NCBI GenBank assembly: GCA_964599655.1
Contig: CAZRGV010000050.1
Coordinates: 1 to 38,742 of the forward strand
Direction of reading: 5' to 3'
DNA length: 38,742 nucleotides
Source of the DNA: CAZRGV01 sp964599655
GTDB lineage: Bacteria; Planctomycetota; Planctomycetia; Isosphaerales; Isosphaeraceae
Below the pieces are notes generated by a model, which was given only the letters and a program-made list of their open reading frames with translations, made no database searches and was not told the origin of the DNA. The position numbers were made by a program, and so were the translations under genes. Positions within the stretch are counted from its first letter, which is position 1. Each line of letters opens with the position of its first letter. Positions 8,109 to 16,096 of this stretch are shown here, one piece after another.

Positions 8109-9809
8109 ATGTCCACTCGTCGCGAATTCCTGGTCGGAACCGCTCAGGCGGTCGGCGCGTTCGCCTTGACCACGCCGGTCAGAGGAAATCCTCGGAACGG
8201 AGTTGCAGACATGCAGGCCGAGCGATTCATCAAGGCTCACGAAGAGACGATCCGGCCTCTGGAACGCGCCGCCAATCTCGCGTGGTGGAACGCCAACATC
8301 ACCGGCAAGGATGAAGACTTCGCCGCCAAGGAGGAGGCGCAAAACCGGCTGGACGCCGCGCTTTCGGACCGGGAACGCTTCGCCACCTTGAAGGCGATCC
8401 GGGGCGAAACGATCGACGATCCGCAACGGGCGCGACAGATCGACGTTCTGTACCTGATGTACCTGGAGAAACAGGTCGATCCGGCCTTGCTCAAGAAGAT
8501 CACGGCCAAGGCCAACGCCATCGAGAAGTCGTTCAACGTCTATCGAGCGAAACTCGAGGACAAGGAGATCACCGACAGCGAGGTCCGTCGGATTCTCAAG
8601 GAGTCGAAGGATTCCGCTCAGCGCCGGGCGGTCTGGGAATCGAGCAAGGGCGTGGGCGCGGTCGTCGTGGCCGACCTGAAGGAGCTGGTCAGGCTCCGCA
8701 ACGAGGCGGCCCGGAGTCTGGGCTTCAAGAACTTCCACGCGATGCAGCTTCAGCTCAACGAGCAGGAACCACAGCAGGTTCTCACCCTTTTCGACGACCT
8801 CGACAAACTGACGCGACAGCCGTTCCTCACCGCGAAGTCGGAGATCGACGCCCGGCTGTCAAAGAGCTACGGCCTGACCATCGACGAGCTTCGACCCTGG
8901 CATTACCACGACCCGTTCTTCCAGGAAACGCCCGCAGTCTTCGAGGCGGATCTCGACTCGGTGTACGCCAAGACCGACATCCTCAAGCTCTGCCGCGAAT
9001 TCTACGCGGGCATCGGCCTTCCAATCGACGATGTGATCGCTCGGAGCGACCTTTATGAAAAACCCGGCAAGAGCCCTCACGCGTTTTGCACGGACATCGA
9101 CCGCGAGGGAGACGTTCGGGTGCTGGCCAACATCGTGCCCAACGAGTATTGGATGGGCACGATGCTCCATGAGCTGGGCCACTCCGTCTACAGCAGCAAG
9201 AACATCCCTCCGAGCGTCCCGTACGTGCTCCGAACCGAGGCGCACATTCTGACCACGGAGGGCGTGGCCATGTTGTTCGAGAAGTTCAGCAAGGACGCCG
9301 ACTGGCTGTTGGCAATGGGGGTCGAGGTTCCCGACCCGAAGTCCTTCGATGAAACCGGCTCCCGCATGCTTCGCAACCATCTCCTGATCTTCTCGCGATG
9401 GTGCCAGGTCATGCTGCGGTTCGAGATGGCGCTCTACGAAGATCCCGATCAAGATCTCAACGCCCTTTGGTGGGATCTGGTCGAGAGATATCAAAACGTC
9501 CGGCGGCCGGAGGGGCGAAATGCCCCCGACTTCGCCAGCAAGATCCACGTGGTGAGCGCTCCGTGCTACTACCACAACTACATGATGGGCCAACTCTTCG
9601 CCTCGCAGGTGCATCACGCGATCGCCCGCGAGGTCCTGAACGGCGTGCCGCCCTCGAAGGCGTGCTACGTGGGAAACCGCGGCGTGGGTGAATTCCTGAA
9701 GGAACGGGTCTTCAAGCTCGGCCGAACACGGCCCTGGAACGCGCTGACGCGCCACGCGACCGGAAACGAACTGAATCCCCAGGCCTTCGCGATGGACTTC
9801 CAAGGCTAA
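8109..9809 (+). CDS. Tat-exported M2/M3-like zinc metallopeptidase (peptidyl-dipeptidase type)
   Basis: The 566-residue protein starts with a twin-arginine signal (STRREFLVGTAQAVGAFAL). The mature part is helical, with an HELGH zinc motif at residues 354-358 and a downstream glutamate in RTEAHILTTEG, as in gluzincin peptidases. The overall pattern (N-terminal helices, AWWNANITG, then the zinc site near two-thirds, then YYHNYMMGQLFASQ) resembles the angiotensin-converting-enzyme (M2) group more than M3. Members trim dipeptides from the C-terminus of short peptides, here probably in the periplasm. I chose ATG 8109 over a TTG at 8088 because GGAGG sits ten bases before it and it places the RR motif at the N-terminus. 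Confidence 0.85.
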   Translation: MSTRREFLVGTAQAVGAFALTTPVRGNPRNGVADMQAERFIKAHEETIRPLERAANLAWWNANITGKDEDFAAKEEAQNRLDAALSDRERFATLKAIRGETIDDPQRARQIDVLYLMYLEKQVDPALLKKITAKANAIEKSFNVYRAKLEDKEITDSEVRRILKESKDSAQRRAVWESSKGVGAVVVADLKELVRLRNEAARSLGFKNFHAMQLQLNEQEPQQVLTLFDDLDKLTRQPFLTAKSEIDARLSKSYGLTIDELRPWHYHDPFFQETPAVFEADLDSVYAKTDILKLCREFYAGIGLPIDDVIARSDLYEKPGKSPHAFCTDIDREGDVRVLANIVPNEYWMGTMLHELGHSVYSSKNIPPSVPYVLRTEAHILTTEGVAMLFEKFSKDADWLLAMGVEVPDPKSFDETGSRMLRNHLLIFSRWCQVMLRFEMALYEDPDQDLNALWWDLVERYQNVRRPEGRNAPDFASKIHVVSAPCYYHNYMMGQLFASQVHHAIAREVLNGVPPSKACYVGNRGVGEFLKERVFKLGRTRPWNALTRHATGNELNPQAFAMDFQG

Positions 9810-9953
9810 CACGTCCCCGAACGGCCGCGCCTCGAGAGTCATTTTCATCAACCATTGTGACATAATCCTTCACGGCGGTGCGTTCAAAGTGCGAATTCTC
9901 CGCGATGTGGACCCGTGGACTCTTGCGGCCCCCCCCATTTGAAAGAAGTTATC

Positions 9954-11366
9954 ATGAAGACGTCTGTTTTTATTCTGATCCTTGGAATTGTCACGTCCAC
10001 CCTCTCGCCGTTCGCGAGCGCGGGGGAGCCATCAATCCCCGTTGGCGCCGCCCGGGTGGATATCACGCCCGATTACCCGGTTCGGCTCACTGGGTACGTC
10101 GTCCGCCAGGTTGAATCCGAGGGCATCGAGCAGCACGTCTTCGCCCGAGCCCTCGCCATCGGGGATGCCGATTCGGGCGGGCCGGTCGTGCTCGTGGCCG
10201 TCGAGACCTGCGCGTTCTCGGCCGAAATGGCCGATGAGGTTGCGAAACGTCTCGAAACGAAAGCCGGACTTCCGCGAGAGCGATTCGTCCTCTGCGCCAC
10301 GCACACCCACACGGCCCCCGCGCTGACGAACGTTCTGCCGCTCATTTTCGGAGAGCCGGTTCCCCCGGAACACCAGGCCCGCATCGACCGTTACACGAAG
10401 GAGTTGACCGACCGCATCGAACAGGCCGCGCTCGCCGCGATCGCCGATCGACGTCCCTCGCGGATCGCCTGGGGGCGCGGGTCGGTCGGCTTCGCGAACA
10501 ACCGCCGAACGATCAAGGATGGCAAATGGGTCGGCTTCGGAATCAACCCGGAGGCTCCCACCGATCACAGCCTTCCGATGCTTCGCGTCACCGACCTCGA
10601 CGGTCGCGTTCGAGCGGTCCTCGCCGGCTACGCCTGTCACTGCACGGCACTCGACGGCACGGACAATCGGATTTGCGGCGACTGGGCCGGTTACGCCAGC
10701 GCGGCCATCGAACGGGAGCAACCCGATGCGGTCGGCCTGATCATCATCGGCTGCGCGGGCGACGCGAACCCGTTCGAACGCGGCCATTTTCCCGCCGCAC
10801 GCAAGCAAGGGGAGCAACTTGCCGCTGAGGTCCTTCGCCTCCTCGGCACCGATTTGAAACCCCTCGCTGGCCCCATCACCTGCCGGTTTCGACGGATTAG
10901 CCTGCCGTTCGACACGCCACCCACGCGCGACGAGTGGATCGAGCGAACCAAGGGGCAGCGCGTCGTCGCGTTGCACGCCCGGTTGAATCTCGCTCGACTC
11001 GATCGTGGCGAGACGCTTCCGACCGCCATCGACTATCCCGTCCAGTCCTGGTGCTTTGGGAACGATCTGGCCTTCGTCTTCCTCGGCGGCGAGGTCGTGG
11101 TCGACTACGCGATTCGACTGCGACGTGAGCTGGACGCCCGCCGCCTCTGGATCGCCGCCTATGCCAACGACGTCCCCTGCTACATCCCCTCTCGACGACT
11201 CCTCCGCGAAGGGGGCTATGAGGTCGATCGGTCCATGTCCTCGTACGACCGCCCGACCCGACTCGCGCCGGCCGTCGAAGAGCTTGTGATCGACGCCGTT
11301 CATTCGGTGTTGCCCGAGGCCTTTGCCGCCCCTTCCCACCGCAATCGACCCAACGCCCCTCATTGA
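9954..11366 (+). CDS. Secreted neutral/alkaline ceramidase-like domain protein
   Basis: The 470-residue product has a signal peptide (MKTSVFILILGIVTS, cleavage near ASAGEP). It then follows the N-terminal domain of non-lysosomal neutral/alkaline ceramidases: VGAARVDITPDYPVRLTGY, the zinc-site ATHTHTAP, YACHCTALDG with GDWAGYA, and GCAGDANP. Bona fide ceramidases are longer and add an Ig-like domain; this short form is abundant in planctomycetes, and its substrate may be another amide or ester. ATG at 9954 was chosen over a GTG at 9915 because it begins the signal peptide and follows a purine-rich GAAAGAAG. Its stop lies only two bases from the stop of the convergent membrane-protein gene. Confidence 0.85.
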   Translation: MKTSVFILILGIVTSTLSPFASAGEPSIPVGAARVDITPDYPVRLTGYVVRQVESEGIEQHVFARALAIGDADSGGPVVLVAVETCAFSAEMADEVAKRLETKAGLPRERFVLCATHTHTAPALTNVLPLIFGEPVPPEHQARIDRYTKELTDRIEQAALAAIADRRPSRIAWGRGSVGFANNRRTIKDGKWVGFGINPEAPTDHSLPMLRVTDLDGRVRAVLAGYACHCTALDGTDNRICGDWAGYASAAIEREQPDAVGLIIIGCAGDANPFERGHFPAARKQGEQLAAEVLRLLGTDLKPLAGPITCRFRRISLPFDTPPTRDEWIERTKGQRVVALHARLNLARLDRGETLPTAIDYPVQSWCFGNDLAFVFLGGEVVVDYAIRLRRELDARRLWIAAYANDVPCYIPSRRLLREGGYEVDRSMSSYDRPTRLAPAVEELVIDAVHSVLPEAFAAPSHRNRPNAPH

Positions 11367-11368
11367 CG

Positions 11369-11848
11369 CTACGGGCTCTTTGAGGCGGCCTTCTCCTTCG
11401 GCGCGGGTCCAAGCTGGATCGTCGGTCCCATCGGGCGTTGCAGCGGCTTGCTGACCGGTCGCTCCACGGGCCTCGGCGCTCGGTTCGATCCCGGCATGCT
11501 GTTCACGGCCAGAGTCGCGAATCCCGCCACGATGAGCATCGTGACGATTCCGATCCCCAGCGCGTGCTTGGGATGGAATTGCAGCACGAGGGTGAAGACC
11601 GCGAACCAGACGATTCCCTGCAACACCGTCGTCCCGATTTCCGACGTCAACATCGTGTCAAACGACGTGCGAGTCCACGTCAGCAACGCCGCGAGCAGAA
11701 ACGAGGCCAGACCGACCTTGAGTCCCATCGCGGGCGTCGTTTCATCATACAGGTATGTCTGGCCATATTCCACAACCAGGAAACAGGCCACGAACAGGAT
11801 CAGCCAGTAAACGAGAAACGGCAGGACGATCGCGAGCACACTGGTCAT
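11369..11848 (-). CDS. Small multi-pass membrane protein of unknown function
   Basis: With start ATG 11848 the product is 159 residues and has about four hydrophobic segments: residues 3-25, 41-54, a weaker one around 65-80, and about 90-110. A proline/lysine-rich cytoplasmic-looking tail follows (RPVERPVSKPLQRP). No family is recognised. An ATG at 11992 would add 48 residues (with an NPYTDRYHAGRTWNTDP stretch that could be real) and leave only 34 bp to the divergent neighbour. The shorter start has GGAA about seven bases upstream and puts the first membrane helix at the N-terminus. The start is therefore uncertain, while the reading frame is well supported by codon bias. Confidence 0.7.
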   Translation of the reverse strand: MTSVLAIVLPFLVYWLILFVACFLVVEYGQTYLYDETTPAMGLKVGLASFLLAALLTWTRTSFDTMLTSEIGTTVLQGIVWFAVFTLVLQFHPKHALGIGIVTMLIVAGFATLAVNSMPGSNRAPRPVERPVSKPLQRPMGPTIQLGPAPKEKAASKSP

Positions 11849-12026
11849 TCGAACGTTCCGATGATGCGGGGGAATACGCCAGGCGAGGCGGGGATCGGTG
11901 TTCCAGGTTCTCCCGGCATGGTAACGATCGGTGTACGGATTGACCACCGAGCGCTGACAGTTTTTTTCCGGCCCGCTATCATGAGGCGACACGACTCAAG
12001 CACCGGCTTCGCAGGGGATACCGTCC

Positions 12027-12851
12027 ATGATCCGCCTCAGCGCCTTCGCCGATGAGATTTCCGCTGATCCCGTGGAACAACTCGACTGCCTTGAAGCGAA
12101 TGGTGTTCATTACATTGAATTCCGCTCGATCTTCAAAACCAATGTCCTCGACCTCGACCGCTCCCACCACGAGGAATTCCGATCCTTGCTCCGCGCCCGC
12201 GGCTTCGGCCTGAGCGCCATCGGCTCGCCGATCGGCAAGATCGCGATCACCGATCCCTTCGAGCCGCACCTCGAACGGTTCAAGATCGCCCTCGACCTGG
12301 CGGAGTTCTACGAAACACCAAATATCCGTGTTTTCAGCTACTACATGCCCGCGAACGAAGATCCCGCGAGTTATCGCGATGAGGTGATGCGTCGGATGTC
12401 CGAGAAGGCCGAAATGGCCCTTCGCCGTGGGGTGACACTCGTTCTCGAGAACGAGAAGGGGATCTACGGCGACACCGCCGAGCGAGTGGCCGACATCCTC
12501 GAGTCGGTCCACTCCCCCGCGCTTGGGCACGCGTTCGACCCGGCCAACTACGTCGAGGTGGGCCAGCCGATCGACGAGGCGTGGAACCGGCTGCGTGGTC
12601 GCGTCGTGCACTTCCACGTCAAGGACTACGACGCGAAAACCCACAAGAACGTCCCGGCCGGTCAGGGCGACGGGCAGATCCCCCAGCTCATCGCCGACGC
12701 CGTCGCCAGCGGTTACAGCGGCTTCTGCGTCCTCGAGCCGCATCTCGTCGTCGCCGAGAAGAGCTATGGGTTCACGGGCCCCGAACGATTCGGCGAAGCG
12801 GCGACGGCCCTGAAAACCGCGCTCGACGAGCGAAAGATCGCCTATCAGTGA
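12027..12851 (+). CDS. Sugar phosphate isomerase/epimerase-type TIM barrel
   Basis: A 274-residue protein of the xylose-isomerase-like TIM-barrel family (AP endonuclease 2 fold), which includes hydroxypyruvate isomerases, inosose dehydratases and tagatose/psicose epimerases. Recognisable pieces are the first strand LSAFADEIS, GVHYIEFRSIF, the metal-site glutamate in LVLENEKGIYGD, GHAFDPANYVEVG, and VVHFHVKDYDAKT followed by GQGDGQIPQL. These provide the Glu/Asp/His/Glu metal ligands expected of the family. The substrate cannot be assigned. AGGGG about nine bases upstream supports ATG 12027. It stands alone, divergent from the membrane-protein gene. Confidence 0.88.
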   Translation: MIRLSAFADEISADPVEQLDCLEANGVHYIEFRSIFKTNVLDLDRSHHEEFRSLLRARGFGLSAIGSPIGKIAITDPFEPHLERFKIALDLAEFYETPNIRVFSYYMPANEDPASYRDEVMRRMSEKAEMALRRGVTLVLENEKGIYGDTAERVADILESVHSPALGHAFDPANYVEVGQPIDEAWNRLRGRVVHFHVKDYDAKTHKNVPAGQGDGQIPQLIADAVASGYSGFCVLEPHLVVAEKSYGFTGPERFGEAATALKTALDERKIAYQ

Positions 12852-13188
12852 CTTGAAGACGCTCTCAGGGGAGTTCGAGACGGGGCCGAGCCCGCCCAGG
12901 TCTCAACGCTCTTCGGAGGGGATGGGGCGCGAGTCGAGTCGATCGGCCGGTCACGAGAGTGAAGGGAAGCATGTTGTCCCCAGCATTTTCCGAAACCCGA
13001 CGGTCGATCCCTCGAGCTTGTTGTTGGCACGATGGTGGGTGCTCGCGCGACCAAGGTCGGTTCCGGGTCGCATTGCCGGTGGTCCGGAGTCCGCGCTGGA
13101 GACGATAGGCTTCCGCTTCCGTCGAGGGACTTCCGGGCGGTACGATGGTGATTGCGCCTTTTGAAGTGACCATCTCGCGGGAAGTCTC
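12852..13188. other. Intergenic stretch before mnmG
   Basis: A 337-bp region with no gene I can support. Frames across it are short and without domains. It presumably carries the mnmG promoter, but I found no clear hexamers. Confidence 0.5.
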
Positions 13189-15054
13189 ATGCGATCGAAT
13201 CGGCCGGACCCCTACCACTACGATGTCCTCGTGATCGGCGCGGGCCATGCTGGGATCGAAGCCGCCATGGCCGCCGCCGGGATGGGACGACGCACGGTCC
13301 TGCTCACTCTCAACTGCGACGCCGTCGGCCAGATGAGCTGCAACCCGGCCATCGGAGGTGTTGCCAAGGGCCAGATCGTCCGTGAAGTCGATGCGCTCGG
13401 CGGCGTCATGGGGCGCATCACCGACGCGACGGCCATCCAGTTCCGCTTGCTCAACAGGGGCAAGGGCCCCGCGATGCACAGCCCGCGCGCCCAATGCGAC
13501 AAGAAGGCGTATCAGTTCTTCGCCAAGCACCTTGTGGAACAGCAGCCGAACCTGACGCTTCGCCAGGAGATGGTCGAGTCGCTGGTCGTCGAGAACGGCA
13601 GGGCGGCGGGGGTCTACTGCCGAGGAGGCGCGACCTATCGGGCGAGGGCCGTCGTGGTAACGACCGGCACGTTCCTGAGAGCCCTCATGCACACGGGAGA
13701 GACCAAGACCCAGGGCGGTCGCGCGGGGGATGTCTCCGCCGATGGGCTCTCGGGTTCGTTTCGCGAGCTGGGCTTCGAGCTCCAGCGGTTCAAGACCGGC
13801 ACGCCCCCGAGGCTCAACGGTCGAACCATCGACTTCGCCGGACTGGACGCTCAGCCAGGCGACGCCGATCCCGTTCCGTTCTCCTTCCTGACCGACCGGA
13901 TCGACCACGCGCAGCTCGACTGCCACATCACGTACACCAACCCCGAGGTCCACGAACTGATCCGCTCCAATTTGCACCGAGCCCCCATGTACTCGGGCCA
14001 GATTCAGAGCGTCGGGCCGCGGTATTGCCCCTCGATCGAAGATAAGGTCGTCCGGTTCGCCGATCGGGACCAGCACCAGATTTTTCTCGAACCCGAGGGT
14101 CGGAACACCCTCGAATACTACTGCAATGGCATCTCCACCAGCCTCCCTCGCGACGTCCAGGAAGCGATCATCTCCTTGATCCCCGGCCTCGAACGGGCCG
14201 AGATCATGCGGTTCGGCTACGCGGTGGAGTACGACTACGCCCCGCCGACCCAGCTCGACCCGACCTTGCAGACCAAGCGCGTGCCTGGCCTGTTCTTCGC
14301 CGGCCAGATCAACGGCACGACCGGCTACGAGGAAGCCGCCGCCCAAGGAATCGTCGCGGGCATCAACGCCGCTCTCTCCGTCGACGGTTCCGAACCGATC
14401 GTCATCGACCGCTCGCAAGGGTACATCGGCGTGCTGATCGATGACCTCGTGACCCGTGGCGTCGACGAGCCGTATCGCATGTTCACCAGCCGCGCCGAGT
14501 ATCGCCTCCTGCTGCGGCACGACAACGCCGACCTCCGCCTGACCGAGCTGGGCCGCTCGATCGGCCTGGTGGATGACGAGCGTTGGTCCCGATTCCAGGC
14601 GCGAAAGGCCAGGATCGAAGCCCTCCGCGACGCCCTCCGGTCTGTGAGGGTCGACGGAGAACCGCTCGAACGGCTCCTCCGGCGCCCGCCGACCACCTGG
14701 GACGACCTGCTCGCCCTGCACCCAACTCTAGCGGACATCGCCAACGGGGACTCGGGTGCCATCGAACAGGTCGTGATCGAAGCGAAATACGGCGGCTACA
14801 TTTCCAGGCAGGCCCAGCAGGTCGAGAAGTTTCGCCGGCTCGAAGACAAGGCCATTCCCGTCGACCTCGACTATCGGGCCGTTCCCCAGCTCCGGGTAGA
14901 GGCCCGCGAAAAATTCAGCCGGGTTCGTCCGCGCTCGCTCGGTCAGGCGGGCCGGATCAGCGGCGTCAACCCGGCCGACATCGCCACGTTGCTGGTCTAT
15001 CTGAAACGGCGCACCCCGGCGGCTTCCTCCACCCAGGACACGGAGACTCCCTAA
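13189..15054 (+). CDS. mnmG: tRNA uridine-5-carboxymethylaminomethyl modification enzyme MnmG (GidA)
   Basis: The 621-residue FAD protein matches MnmG along its whole length (usual size about 620-630). The FAD Rossmann motif is VIGAGHAGIEAA (residues 15-26). It is followed by CNPAIGGVAKG, the GPAMHSPRAQCDK block, RFKTGTPPRL, and the C-terminal helical MnmE-binding domain (SRQAQQVEKFRRLEDKAIP, GVNPADIATLLVYL). With MnmE it installs the carboxymethylaminomethyl group on U34 of tRNAs that read two-family-box codons, using methylene-THF and FAD. The usual partners mnmE and rsmG are not adjacent, so it appears to be a single-gene unit. Only a weak GGGAAG precedes ATG 13189, but the start matches the family. 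Confidence 0.97.
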   Translation: MRSNRPDPYHYDVLVIGAGHAGIEAAMAAAGMGRRTVLLTLNCDAVGQMSCNPAIGGVAKGQIVREVDALGGVMGRITDATAIQFRLLNRGKGPAMHSPRAQCDKKAYQFFAKHLVEQQPNLTLRQEMVESLVVENGRAAGVYCRGGATYRARAVVVTTGTFLRALMHTGETKTQGGRAGDVSADGLSGSFRELGFELQRFKTGTPPRLNGRTIDFAGLDAQPGDADPVPFSFLTDRIDHAQLDCHITYTNPEVHELIRSNLHRAPMYSGQIQSVGPRYCPSIEDKVVRFADRDQHQIFLEPEGRNTLEYYCNGISTSLPRDVQEAIISLIPGLERAEIMRFGYAVEYDYAPPTQLDPTLQTKRVPGLFFAGQINGTTGYEEAAAQGIVAGINAALSVDGSEPIVIDRSQGYIGVLIDDLVTRGVDEPYRMFTSRAEYRLLLRHDNADLRLTELGRSIGLVDDERWSRFQARKARIEALRDALRSVRVDGEPLERLLRRPPTTWDDLLALHPTLADIANGDSGAIEQVVIEAKYGGYISRQAQQVEKFRRLEDKAIPVDLDYRAVPQLRVEAREKFSRVRPRSLGQAGRISGVNPADIATLLVYLKRRTPAASSTQDTETP

Positions 15055-15158
15055 GGTCCGCGAAATCCAGAACCCGTTTCGCTGTACCGTTTACCGTGAG
15101 ATGCGGCTCCGCTCACGCCCCCCTCAACTACCTGGTCGCCGCATGCTCCTCATTTGGG

Positions 15159-15186
15159 TTGACAGAATGGGAAGGTGCTCTATAAT
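15159..15186 (+). promoter_or_regulatory. Sigma70-type promoter with perfect -35 and -10 hexamers
   Basis: TTGACA at 15159-15164 and TATAAT at 15181-15186 are separated by 16 bp, and both hexamers match the consensus exactly. In a genome this GC-rich the match is unlikely to be random. A start near 15193 would give the HTH-receiver gene a leader of about 237 nucleotides. Confidence 0.75.
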
Positions 15187-15429
15187 TGGCCATGTCGGTA
15201 AACCTGGCAATTCTGTTAGGATTCGCAAGATTTACCGGTTTCTCAGTGAGTCTAGGCGGTCTGACAGTCTTGGTCCTGCGCGAGGGGCGCGCGGGCTGGG
15301 GGTTGTCACGAGCGGGGTCATGTCACGGACGATGGCCAGGCGACCGGCGGGAGGACTCAGGGAACGAACCCTGCCGGGTCGACGAGCGACCGAGCCCGCG
15401 GTGGCTCGCTAGATGGGACTTACCCGACC
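15187..15429 (+). promoter_or_regulatory. Long 5' leader with an inverted repeat
   Basis: Between the consensus promoter and the ATG at 15430 lies about 240 bp with no domain-bearing frame. CGGTAAA (15196-15202) and TTTACCG (15231-15237) can form a 7-bp stem enclosing a smaller CCT/AGG pairing, right at the expected 5' end of the transcript. I do not recognise a known riboswitch class. Post-transcriptional or autoregulatory control is a possibility only. Confidence 0.4.
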
Positions 15430-16011
15430 ATGAAGACCGTGTTCACGACGGGGGAAGCGGCGAAGATCTGCAAGGTGAGCCAGCAGACGATCATTCGCTG
15501 CTTCGACTCAGGCCAACTCAAGGGGTTCCGCGTGCCGGGTTCCCGGTTCCGTCGGATCCCTCGCGAGGCGTTGTATCGGTTCATGAAGGAGAACAGCATC
15601 CCGACCGACGCGCTGGAAAGCGGTCGGCGTCGCATCTTGATTGTCGACGACGACCCGGCGGTGGTTGAGCTGATCACCGACGTTCTGGCCGCCGACAGCC
15701 GGTTCGAGACCCGCGTGGTCAACAACGGATTTGGCGCGGGAATGCAGGCCAAAGAATATCATCCCGACCTGATCATTCTGGACGTGATGCTTCCCGACAT
15801 TAACGGGAAGGCGGTCTGCGAATTGATTCGCTCGGACCCGACCATGTCGGACATCAAGATCATCGGCATCTCGGGGATGGTCGAAGAGGACAAGATCCAG
15901 GAGCTTCGAGACGCGGGCGCCGACGATTTCCTTCAGAAGCCGCTCGACATTGATGAACTTCTCCGTCGGATCTGCCGACTTCTAGATATTGAGTCCGAGA
16001 CAACCGCCTGA
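15430..16011 (+). CDS. Response regulator with N-terminal excisionase-type HTH and C-terminal receiver
   Basis: The 193-residue protein has two parts. Residues 4-52 form a MerR/excisionase-like DNA-binding helix-turn-helix (FTTGEAAKICKVSQQTII, then a wing with RVPGSRFRRIPREALYRFM). Residues 67-185 form a CheY-type receiver: acidic pair D73-D74, phospho-acceptor D118 in LIILDVMLPD, serine 148 and lysine 170 in LQKPLD. The order DNA-binding domain first, receiver second is the reverse of most response regulators. Phosphorylation probably alters DNA binding or dimerisation. The gene sits behind a perfect consensus promoter and directly upstream of an HDOD-histidine kinase gene, a likely partner. 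The start has only a weak GGGA. Confidence 0.92.
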   Translation: MKTVFTTGEAAKICKVSQQTIIRCFDSGQLKGFRVPGSRFRRIPREALYRFMKENSIPTDALESGRRRILIVDDDPAVVELITDVLAADSRFETRVVNNGFGAGMQAKEYHPDLIILDVMLPDINGKAVCELIRSDPTMSDIKIIGISGMVEEDKIQELRDAGADDFLQKPLDIDELLRRICRLLDIESETTA

Positions 16012-16020
16012 GGACGGCCG

Positions 16021-16037
16021 CCGGGCTGGAGGCCCGG
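16021..16037 (+). other. Hairpin between regulator and kinase genes
   Basis: CCGGGC (16021-16026), a five-base loop and GCCCGG (16032-16037) make a compact GC stem ten bases after the regulator's stop codon. There is no T-run. It may stabilise the upstream message or dampen readthrough into the kinase gene. Confidence 0.35.
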
Positions 16038-16081
16038 GGTCTGGCTCGAGGTACCGACCGATCCTGGGTCCTCGAGCAGGG

Positions 16082-16087
16082 AAGGAG
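16082..16087 (+). promoter_or_regulatory. Strong ribosome binding site AAGGAG that selects a TTG start
   Basis: AAGGAG (within GGGAAGGAG) ends nine bases before TTG 16097. Another TTG at 15989 overlaps the upstream regulator gene and has no such site, so the downstream TTG is the better kinase start. Confidence 0.65.
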
Positions 16088-16096
16088 CCCGCCCCG

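Noticed and set aside
15186..15668. A 160-codon plus-strand frame across the leader of the HTH-receiver gene
   Set aside because: It overlaps the -10 box and runs out of frame into the real gene, and its composition after the first 30 codons is Arg/Gly-rich without a domain.
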